64,000 nt of DNA, taken from NCBI RefSeq assembly GCF_000017805.1, contig NC_009767.1:1054001-1118000 (forward strand), read 5' to 3'. The notes beneath the pieces are model-generated. The model was not told the DNA's origin. It ran no database searches and saw nothing but the letters and a program-made list of their open reading frames with translations. The position numbers and the translations under genes were made by a program. Source of the DNA: Roseiflexus castenholzii DSM 13941. Lineage in GTDB: Bacteria; Chloroflexota; Chloroflexia; Chloroflexales; Roseiflexaceae. Shown here one piece after another: positions 57,042-64,000 of this stretch (within the stretch, counting starts at the first letter, position 1; every line of letters begins with the position of its first letter).

Positions 57042-59195
57042 TTACGGCAGCGTCAGCGTCGTCAAAAGCAGCGCATGCGGCCCGGCGCGCGCCGGGTCGG
57101 CTGCGACGCCGCCGCTGACGGGCGCACGCTCGCCGCTGTTGGCATCGTACAAACCGATGACGACCTCATATGTTCCGGCCGGCAGGTCAGACGGCAACGG
57201 CAGCGGCAGCGGCACTGCCACTTGCTGACCCGCAAGCCATGCGCTCGCAGGCAGTCCGCCAACTCCGGCGGGCGGCACATCAACACCGGCGACACGCCGC
57301 CCCTGTACGTCGATCATCTGGAGAAACACCATGTAATCGCGCGTCGGAGATACGAGCGCTCCCCAGGAGGGCGTCACCGACAGATGATCAGGCGAGGCTT
57401 CGATCGTGACGCCGTGCAATGTAATCTCATCACCGAAACACGCATGGATTGGTTGCGCGAATGGACGCGGCAACTGATAGATCCTGGCGTACTCGATCCC
57501 GTGAATGGTGATCGTGTGAATCGGCGTCATCGCTTCGAACTGCCGGTAAATCTCGGGATGCGCGCCCCGTTGCACCGACTCCAGGTACACAACGGCGTAA
57601 TTGACCGGCAATGTTCCCAGGTCGGTAATGTCGCGGACATCGACGGGCACGAATGGTTGCAGCGTTGGCCGCAATGCCGAGATCACCGGTCCGTATCGAA
57701 TATCAGGGCGGGCGCTCAACCACGCTCCGACCTGATCCATGCCTTCACCCCATCCGATAAGCACCATGCGCTGCGCGACGGGACCGCCACCCAGGAGCGG
57801 ATTGTAGTAACTCAGGTAGTACGGGTGATACCAGATAACCTGACCAACTTCAACGCCGCCCAGCGCGATCAACGTCGCCAGCGGGATACGCGCGAGCCAC
57901 GCGCCGCCGCGTTGTATCGTCGTTGCACGGCGGGCGAACCATGCCCGCGCAGCACCATACCCGCGCACGATTCCGGTCGCTGCCAGGACCAGCAGTGAGG
58001 GCCAGATGGGCAAGACATACCGGTCGAACTTCTTCGCGCCCAGGGTCATCATGAAGGTCCAGAATGCGGCAAATGCGATGAAGACGACAAGTACGCGGTA
58101 TCTGCTATCGAAGGGCGCTTCGCCTCGCCTCCAGAAACGCCAGGCGTCCAGACCGGCGAAGAGGCCGAACACGATCAACCCGATCAGCATAACCGGCGTT
58201 GTGCGAAACAGGCTGGCGACCGGGTAGAACCATACGCCGGGATCGTCGATTGCCTGACCGTTGAAAAATTGCCCATCACCATTGGGGCGTCCGCCATTGA
58301 AGATGATTTCATCGGCGTATGCGCGAAGCGCTGCGTCCGGCGCCGTCCAGAGCGCGGGCCATCCCGCGAAGACCACACAGATCGCTATGCCCAACCATAC
58401 GCAGAAGCGCACAGCAGCATACCGCAGGCGATGGGCGATGCCCGATGCCAGGCGCAGTATGTCGCCTGTATGCCGGGATGTCGCCGTATATGCGGGAGCG
58501 AACGCAAAGAGGAGTACACCGGCGAATGGCAGGAAAATGAGCGCCGGTCCCTTCGTCAGCAACGCAAGTCCGGTCAGCGCTCCAGAACCGAGCAGCGCGG
58601 TCCATCCATCTTTGCCCGCCTGTTGTTGTCGCCAGGAAACCAGCAGCAAGAGCAGGCTCAGCGTGATCAGTCCGGTCAGAAGCGCGTCCAGATGGAGGAC
58701 CCGACCATGAGCGATCAGATACGGCGACGTAGCCCACAGGAACGACGCGACCAGCGCGACGGTCGGATCGACAAGGCGGCGCAACAAGAGCCATGTTGCC
58801 ATGCCGCACAGCGCCTGAAGGATCACGCCCGGCAGCCGCAACCAGGCGAGATGCTCGACCATGGCAGGCGCTCCGATCCAGCCCAGATCGCGCACCATGC
58901 GCTCGATCATTAACCCGGTGCGCCCCAACCAGAACATGGTGATGCCGGGATGCCCGACGTAGATAGTATCTGCCCAGCGACCGGCAGAGAGCGCAGCATC
59001 GAATCGTTCGGTGAACCGAATCCAGTGGTACGCTTCGTCGGTCGTTAGAAAATCGGCAAGCCCGAACGCGCGCGGCGCGAGCATGAGCGTGCCAAGTATC
59101 AGGGCAGTCAGCAGTGTTCTGCCGATCGTTAGCGCGCTTTGTGGCGCCAGGAATACGCTCGCGCCGCGCGCAGGGTTTCGTTCGACTCGCTGCAT
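57042..59195 (-). CDS. Glycosyltransferase family 39-type membrane protein
   Basis: 717 residues, about ten to twelve membrane helices with a C-terminal extracytoplasmic domain of about 200 residues. The catalytic acidic pair region DFLTTDEAYHW near residue 50 is typical of PMT/GT39-like enzymes, which move sugars from polyprenyl phosphates to proteins or lipids. ATG 59195 follows AAGGAAG. First gene of the operon with patatin and PHP genes; the functional link is not clear. Confidence 0.85.
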   Translation of the reverse strand: MQRVERNPARGASVFLAPQSALTIGRTLLTALILGTLMLAPRAFGLADFLTTDEAYHWIRFTERFDAALSAGRWADTIYVGHPGITMFWLGRTGLMIERMVRDLGWIGAPAMVEHLAWLRLPGVILQALCGMATWLLLRRLVDPTVALVASFLWATSPYLIAHGRVLHLDALLTGLITLSLLLLLVSWRQQQAGKDGWTALLGSGALTGLALLTKGPALIFLPFAGVLLFAFAPAYTATSRHTGDILRLASGIAHRLRYAAVRFCVWLGIAICVVFAGWPALWTAPDAALRAYADEIIFNGGRPNGDGQFFNGQAIDDPGVWFYPVASLFRTTPVMLIGLIVFGLFAGLDAWRFWRRGEAPFDSRYRVLVVFIAFAAFWTFMMTLGAKKFDRYVLPIWPSLLVLAATGIVRGYGAARAWFARRATTIQRGGAWLARIPLATLIALGGVEVGQVIWYHPYYLSYYNPLLGGGPVAQRMVLIGWGEGMDQVGAWLSARPDIRYGPVISALRPTLQPFVPVDVRDITDLGTLPVNYAVVYLESVQRGAHPEIYRQFEAMTPIHTITIHGIEYARIYQLPRPFAQPIHACFGDEITLHGVTIEASPDHLSVTPSWGALVSPTRDYMVFLQMIDVQGRRVAGVDVPPAGVGGLPASAWLAGQQVAVPLPLPLPSDLPAGTYEVVIGLYDANSGERAPVSGGVAADPARAGPHALLLTTLTLP

Positions 59196-59332
59196 GCTTC
59201 TTCCTTGCCAGGCGTATGTCCATCGATGATTGTAGCAGAGATGGACGCCAGGCGCATGCTACGACATACCGGCGTAAGGTACTGTCCAACATCAGGACTC
59301 ATGGCGCGTTGCGCAGATACGTTGCGAAACGG

Positions 59333-59338
59333 TATAAT
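59333..59338 (+). promoter_or_regulatory. -10 box seven bases before a start codon
   Basis: TATAAT at 59333-59338 with a poor -35 (TTGCGC, 18-base spacer). The expected transcription start coincides with the ATG at 59346, implying a leaderless transcript. Confidence 0.5.
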
Positions 59339-59345
59339 TCTTTCA

Positions 59346-59471
59346 ATGGAAATGACAATTCATTCATCTGATACGGGTGACGACCATCAGGTCTGGATGC
59401 TGAGCATCCCCGAAATGATGCTGGAGAGGCGACGTTATGCCCGTCCAGTCAAGGCAGGAGAAAAGTCATGA
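59346..59471 (+). CDS. 41-residue hypothetical protein, possibly leaderless
   Basis: ATG 59346 lies 7 bases after a TATAAT. The product (starting MEMTIHSSDTG, with a Met-rich middle and a basic end) has no hydrophobic span and no known family. Its stop overlaps the start of the next gene (ATGA), so it may serve as a translated leader coupling that gene. Confidence 0.5.
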   Translation: MEMTIHSSDTGDDHQVWMLSIPEMMLERRRYARPVKAGEKS

Positions 59472-59917
59472 TAGAGCCGTCCCCTTCGCTGCCCGTTGTA
59501 CTGACCCAGTCACAGGCAGCGTTGTCCGATATGCACAAGGGCGTCCAGCGCCGCGCCGCGCTTCAGGCGATCATGCGTCAGCTCAGCAAGTCGTTGACGG
59601 TGCTCGCCAGTGCCGCCGATATGATCGTGCAGGGGCGAACAGATGGCATTGCGTCGCAGTCGTTCCTGTTCTGGCTGCAACCCAATGCGCGTCAGGCGGA
59701 AGACGCCTTACATCGTCTGCGCGAATATCGATTGACCGGATCGCCTGCGGCGACGGAACTCATTCAGTGTCTCACGGTGCTGGTGCTGGCAGCCGATATG
59801 ATCGTCCAGGGGCAACTGCGCGGCGATGCCTCACTCGAGACGTATGATCTTCTCCACCGCAACGCTGATCGGGCGATCAAAAGCCTGGAGGAACTGAAGA
59901 AGGAAGTGCTGTGGTAG
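59468..59917 (+). CDS. Hypothetical helical protein with an internal duplication
   Basis: 149 residues, apparently all alpha. Two halves carry the same phrase: LTVLASAADMIVQGRTDG near 43-60 and LTVLVLAADMIVQGQLRG near 102-119. This points to an internal duplication of about 59 residues, perhaps a four-helix bundle. No catalytic motif or membrane span seen; family not recognised. Translationally coupled to the upstream 41-residue frame. Confidence 0.65.
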   Translation: MIEPSPSLPVVLTQSQAALSDMHKGVQRRAALQAIMRQLSKSLTVLASAADMIVQGRTDGIASQSFLFWLQPNARQAEDALHRLREYRLTGSPAATELIQCLTVLVLAADMIVQGQLRGDASLETYDLLHRNADRAIKSLEELKKEVLW

Positions 59918-61830
59918 GTGCGCTGTTGTGGGAACATGGCGCGGCGGCGCCGACTCCCGTCGTCCGCTTGTCACGCGCCGTCGGACTCTATGAGGTGATG
60001 CCGATTGGGATGGTCAAGTCGCGCCCCAGGAGGACCAGTCGATCATCGTCATGGGCAAGCGGTTCGAGAACCGATTGGCAACGCCACAGGGTGCGCGTGA
60101 TACCCTCCTGATGCTCCGGCGATGGTGCAGGCGCCGGGACGATGTGCTCGATCAGACCATCAGCGCAGCGATAGCGACGGCAGACCTGCAATATGGGCAT
60201 TTCCGCCAGGCGATCCTGCACGTGACGGCGAGCATAGCGAGCGAACCGACGACCTCACGCGCATAGCGCAGCATCACAAGATTGAGCCAACCGACGCGGA
60301 CACCTTCCTGCTATGGGTTATGCCGATTGCAGGGAGCCGCGCGTCCGTCAGGAATGCGTCCCCGGTAACAAATGGTCCATTGCCGTGACAAGGGCGTAGG
60401 CGCGGGTGACACCGATCCGGCAGATCGAACCGCCGAATCCGACGACCGCCACAACTGATCGGCGTTCACCAGCGTGGTCGCGCTCCAGATTAAGGGTGAA
60501 ACCCACGCCACTCGTTGAGCGGAACTCTCTACGCTCCCTCAAAAATGACCGTCCCTGATCGTTGCAGCAACGCTGCCAGATACTCTTCCCCAACGATTCG
60601 GAGTTGAGACGCCAGATCGCGGTACATGCCGACGAGCCATTCGACGGCAGCGTCGTCTTCGAGCCAGGCGATCTCGTCGGAAACGGCGGGCGGGCGGGCA
60701 AGGCAGGGCGCAGCCGCGCCGGTTTTGCGCAATTGACCTCCTGAACGAATTGCAGTTAGTCTCTCAATCGTCGAGGCGTTTGCAGATCGATAGTTCTGAG
60801 CGCCCCTGAACGGTACGTCAGCGCATCAACCATCGTTTCACCGATCCCCATGCCGCAACTGCCAGGGCGCGCCGCGCGCGATCTCCGATAGATGATTGAT
60901 TGTGTGCTGAAACGGCGTGATAACCAATGCGCGCTCGTCGATAGCGGTGCGCAGAAAGGCATCATTCACACTCATTTCGTATAGGTGACGCTCTTCGGCA
61001 GCCATGGCGAGCGGATCGATCAGCATAAAGCGCGACAGATACGTTTCTGCTGCGGCAAAGGTTCCGCTACCGAACTGCGAAACAATGTGCTCGCGCGGTT
61101 GCGGTTCAAGAGCGACGACGCGATGCGCCGCCTGTGGCCCGCTGTTATAACGTATCATCGTGTGCGTCCCTGTCTCACGGGTCAACCAGTCGACGAAGGT
61201 TCCTTTGCCGGTGTCGCCAGCAGGCGATTGAACATCCAGGCGGCATCGGCAGGATGAAGCCCCTGCGGAAAGGCGCGCATCACCGCCTCGAGTGTGACCG
61301 CACCTGTCTCGAAGCGCAGAATGTTCGCCTGGCGTGATATTCCGGCGGCGTCGGGCAATAGGACATCCTCCACAAGTAAGTAGGAAATGCGCCCGCACTG
61401 CCTGACCGCTCAGTTCGCGGCCCAGGGCGCGCAGCGCGTCCGCCTCTGCCGGCGACAGATCGTTGTTGCGCGCATGGCGCGCGATTTTCAGCACCACCCG
61501 CGCCGAATCGGCGGTTGAGGAAAACAGATCGCCGGGAAACGGCGGTTATCACGCCGATAGACGCGCTGCCGCGTGGTGATGTGCAGAATGGCGGGCGCTG
61601 ATTGCAAACGGCGGTGCACCGCGTCGCGCCAGTACTGTAATCGCTGAAAGGCAGCGGTTGCTTCGGCAGCGCGATTGGGAGGCCGGTCGTGATGCAGGAT
61701 CGCCGCCGCTATGCGCAGACAACGCCAGCGCAATGCTGCGGCGTCGGCGCAGGTTTCATCGCCGAATAGATCGGCTGGATCGGTCGCCTGCTCAATTTGC
61801 TGAATTCAGTTCATCGGAGGTCATCTGAGT
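59918..61830 (-). pseudogene. Heavily frameshifted remnant, probably a protein-kinase-like gene
   Basis: No intact gene. On the minus strand, fragments in different frames continue one another. From 61830: MTSDELNS, then QQIEQATDPADLFGDE...LQYWRDAVHRRLQ. Next come VVLKIARHARNNDLSPAEADALRAL and GISRQANILRFETGAVTLEAV...LHPADAAWMFNRLLA. The VVLKIAR and RQxNxLRFE phrases recall kinase N-lobe-like proteins of Chloroflexota (recollection). Further left, 60838-61200, 60529-60732 and 59988-60221 carry other open pieces whose origin I cannot name (for example HLYEMSVNDAFLRTAIDERALVI). At least four frameshifts are needed. It may be one long gene or several remnants. Confidence 0.5.
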
Positions 61831-61947
61831 CTCTCGCTTGTCGATTGATGGCAGCGCTGGTATTGCCTCTCGCAGCCGATGCCTTGAATGTTACAATAAC
61901 ACGAAATCAAGAGGGCGTGTTATGACAGTTTATTCATCGGTGCGGTC

Positions 61948-62613
61948 TCAGAGCGAGGGAAACAGCAGAGGAGTCATGCGGAGCAATTCGTCGTAATCGG
62001 CGACGATCAGGTCGGGATCGGCAGCGCGCAGGTCGTCGGCGGAGTGGGTAGTTGCCAGCGCAATGCAGCGCATCCCGGCGGCGCGCGCTGCGGCAATGCC
62101 GGCGAACGAGTCCTCAAAGACCACGCAGCATTCGGCTGGGCGCTCGATGCGCTGCGCCGCTTCGAGGAAGATGTCGGGCGCGGGCTTGCCGCGCGGCACT
62201 TCTTCGCCAAGCGTGATGGCGGCAAACCGGTCGGCGATGCCCAGCGCCTCGAGTGTTGGAGCAACATTGTCTCTGGGAGCGGATGTGGCCAGCGCGATGC
62301 GCACCTGCCGTTGCTCGAGCAGATCGAGGAAGCGCAGCAGCCCTGGCAGTGGCGTAACGCCTGCCAGCATCTCACGGTAGATCGTTCCGGCTTCGGCGCT
62401 GTAGTGCGCTATCTCTTCCGGCGTCAATGTGCGCCCAAAGAGCGCCGGAAAAATATCGCTCTGCCGCATGCCGATCAGTCGGATGGCTTCGAACGGCGGC
62501 GGCGGGCGCAGGCCGTGTCGCTCGATGAATATCCGAAACGCTGCGTAGTAGAGCGGCATATTGTTGAGCAGGGTGCCATCCATGTCGAAGATAGCGGCAG
62601 TAAAAGGCTGCAT
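61948..62613 (-). CDS. HAD-family phosphatase, beta-phosphoglucomutase-like
   Basis: 221 residues. HAD motif I FDMDGTLLNN (nucleophile and acid Asp), motif II in ALATSAP, Lys in PRGKPAPDIFL and motif IV VFEDSFAGIAAARAAGM are all present, with a helical cap near 20-85. Such proteins dephosphorylate sugar phosphates or act as mutases. No adjacent sugar gene indicates the substrate. Start ATG 62613; it stands alone. Confidence 0.92.
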   Translation of the reverse strand: MQPFTAAIFDMDGTLLNNMPLYYAAFRIFIERHGLRPPPPFEAIRLIGMRQSDIFPALFGRTLTPEEIAHYSAEAGTIYREMLAGVTPLPGLLRFLDLLEQRQVRIALATSAPRDNVAPTLEALGIADRFAAITLGEEVPRGKPAPDIFLEAAQRIERPAECCVVFEDSFAGIAAARAAGMRCIALATTHSADDLRAADPDLIVADYDELLRMTPLLFPSL

Positions 62614-62844
62614 ATCGGACCTTCCGATCTGGTATTATTGCCATTGATACGCGATAAAGCAGGTCTTCTCATATTATGACTCTCCCGTTTTTTCCCGCAA
62701 CGTACACGAAGGTCACGAAGGAAGATGCGTGTAAAATCGGTCGCTTTTCCTTTCCTTTGTGCGCTTCGTGACCTTCGTGGTCAGGCTCTATCCCGTTATG
62801 GATGGCAGCCATTATTATGCAGTATAGGAGACCTGTCTCGTGTG
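62614..62844. other. Divergent gap with a perfect 16-bp inverted repeat
   Basis: CACGAAGGTCACGAAG at 62705-62720 is complementary to CTTCGTGACCTTCGTG at 62764-62779, with a 43-base loop. If transcribed, it would form a stem in the leader of the methyltransferase gene. No gene is seen. Confidence 0.5.
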
Positions 62845-63651
62845 ATGGAGATGCAGAATCATCTACAAGCAACGCTGATCCGAATCCGTGTTGCGCTACA
62901 ATCGCGCGATGGTATGCGTCGCGCGGTTGATTTTCTGATCGCCGGGGTGCTATTTCGATTGCCTCCGTCCCTTCGCTCCGTCCTCTTTCGAGGCGAGCAA
63001 TGCGAATGCCCCTTGTGCGGCGCGCACCTTTCGCACTTTCTCGTACTGCACCGGCCATTCTTTCGCTGGTGCCCCGTCTGTCGCTCGCTGCAACGCCATC
63101 GGTTCAGTTGGATGTCTCTGCAACAGTATATCCTGCCGGCGTACTCTATCCGATGGATACTCCACATTGCTCCTGAAGAGGCGTTGAGACGAGCGTTTCA
63201 TCGTCTGCCGGGCGTTGGTTATGTTTCAATGGACCTGTATGCCGCCGATGTCCTGGTGCGCGCGGATGTCGGACGGTTGCCGTTTGACTCCGGCACATTC
63301 GACCTTGTGTATTGCAGCCATGTTCTTGAACATATTCCCGATGACCGCGCCGCGATGCAGGAATTGTGGCGCGTGCTTCGACCTGGCGGCATCGCCATCA
63401 TTCTCACGCCATTGTGGGACAAACCAACATTCGAAGATGCGAGCATCACCGATCCTGTCGAACGGGAACGCCTGTTCGGACAGTTCGATCACGTGCGGTG
63501 GTATGGGTTCGACATCGTTGATCGCCTGACGGATTCGGGCTTTGCTGTTCAGACGATGCGCGCCGGTGACATGGCGGATGCTAAAGCGATCGTTCGCTTT
63601 GGTTTGGATGAGACCGATGTGTTATTCGTATGCACGAAATCGCACCGATAA
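62845..63651 (+). CDS. Zinc-ribbon plus class I SAM methyltransferase
   Basis: 268 residues. An N-terminal zinc ribbon has two CxxC knuckles (CPLCGAHLSHF and CPVCRSLQRHR) near 53-85. The methyltransferase domain carries LHIAPEEALRRAF, DLYAADVLVRADVGRLPF, FDLVYCSHVLEHIPDD and LRPGGIAIILTP. Members of this group are found beside cell-surface polysaccharide genes, but not here. ATG 62845 was chosen for the GGAG about 14 bases before it and the start of similarity; earlier in-frame codons are in the repeat-containing leader. Confidence 0.85.
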   Translation: MEMQNHLQATLIRIRVALQSRDGMRRAVDFLIAGVLFRLPPSLRSVLFRGEQCECPLCGAHLSHFLVLHRPFFRWCPVCRSLQRHRFSWMSLQQYILPAYSIRWILHIAPEEALRRAFHRLPGVGYVSMDLYAADVLVRADVGRLPFDSGTFDLVYCSHVLEHIPDDRAAMQELWRVLRPGGIAIILTPLWDKPTFEDASITDPVERERLFGQFDHVRWYGFDIVDRLTDSGFAVQTMRAGDMADAKAIVRFGLDETDVLFVCTKSHR

Positions 63652-63847
63652 GATTCTATTCACATTCTATGCCGCCGCCAGTGCGCGGAGCGCAGACAAC
63701 GACGCAATCCGTCGTCGAGTAGAGAGAGTGATTCGCTGCGCTCGCAATGAGACCGTTCCCCTGGTTATGCGGATAGGCTGCTGGTATAATGGCGCGACTT
63801 CTGCCATTGTCGCGTATCGGCTGGGATTCTTTGCATCGCGCAGCATG
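63652..63847. other. Non-coding tail of the window
   Basis: No credible gene. A -10-like GGTATAAT near 63784 is followed by no good frame before the dispersed element. Confidence 0.4.
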
Positions 63848-63997
63848 ATACCAATGACCGGTGACCATCCGGCATGGTCACCCCGAGCAGCGCGAGGGGT
63901 CTTGCGCGACCCGCTCCGATTCCGCGCTGCGTTTACCCTGAGCGAAGCGAAGGGCTCGGAATGACCAGCATGCGGCATCGTCAATCGTCATTGGTAT
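63848..63997 (+). repeat. Dispersed ATACCAAT-ended element, copy 13
   Basis: A 150-bp copy with intact ends, holding the extra GTTTACCCTGAGCGAAGCGA block also present in copy 6. Confidence 0.9.
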
Positions 63998-64000
63998 GAC

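Noticed and set aside
1..64000. tRNA, rRNA and known riboswitches
   Set aside because: No cloverleaf, TTCGANTCC arm or conserved riboswitch core was found by eye; a covariance search would be needed to be certain.

Overview
The window is a 64 kb piece of a GC-rich bacterial chromosome. Gene families, codon use and repeats fit a filamentous Chloroflexota bacterium, most likely Roseiflexus or a close relative. That assignment is inferred from overall character: sensor proteins with many GAF domains, a form II Cox-type molybdenum hydroxylase, a GH57/DUF3536 protein, and many short dispersed repeats. No photosynthesis, rRNA, tRNA or CRISPR genes were seen.

Layout. 1-4.7 kb: 3' part of a five-GAF sensor kinase coupled to an alpha/beta hydrolase-fold protein. 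4.8-7.6 kb: zinc alcohol dehydrogenase, a 32-residue membrane microprotein with its own promoter and terminator, and a methyltransferase. 7.9-15.3 kb: a membrane Fe-S/CCG-domain oxidoreductase, LutA and LutB homologues without LutC, and a GH57 protein. 15.5-19.1 kb: Uma2 nuclease-fold protein, a radical-SAM pseudogene, and a leftward operon (methyltransferase, cupin, membrane cytochrome-like protein, YwiC-like protein). 19.3-23.4 kb: a leftward iron-uptake operon (EfeM-like lipoprotein, FTR1 permease, two small proteins) behind a promoter whose -10 is covered by a 14-bp palindrome. 23.5-27.7 kb: kynureninase, a Cys/Met-metabolism PLP enzyme and a GlcF-like Fe-S protein.

27.8-29.1 kb is a non-coding array of five copies of a roughly 150-bp element ending in ATACCAAT/ATTGGTAT, separated by C-rich minisatellites. 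29.2-41.5 kb: PHP hydrolase, HpcH/HpaI aldolase, HD protein, CbiX-like protein, MFS exporter with a clear promoter and operator, a second microprotein, SH3b and SCP2 proteins, a radical-SAM-like protein without its cluster cysteines, and an OmpR-type regulator with its kinase. 41.9-44.4 kb: a DUF2085 - thioredoxin lipoprotein - DUF2085 cluster converging on an Rrf2 regulator. 44.6-46.7 kb: an AT-richer island with an HNH nuclease and a methyltransferase-HIT fusion, followed by non-coding repeats including 32 perfect-phase heptamers. 47.5-52.4 kb: a Cox-like operon in the order coxG-coxS-coxL-coxM. 52.4-59.2 kb: HD-GYP response regulator, single-domain regulator, and a leftward GT39 - patatin - PHP operon. 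59.3-64 kb: a small possibly leaderless pair of genes, a heavily frameshifted pseudogene region, a HAD phosphatase, a zinc-ribbon methyltransferase and a final copy of the dispersed element.

The most distinctive signals are: (i) the dispersed element, 13 copies here, whose neighbouring minisatellite always keeps the same strand relation to it, and which sits in the leaders of three genes; (ii) two complete transcription units for membrane microproteins; (iii) the HNH/MTase-HIT island; and (iv) several enzymes that lack a canonical catalytic residue.
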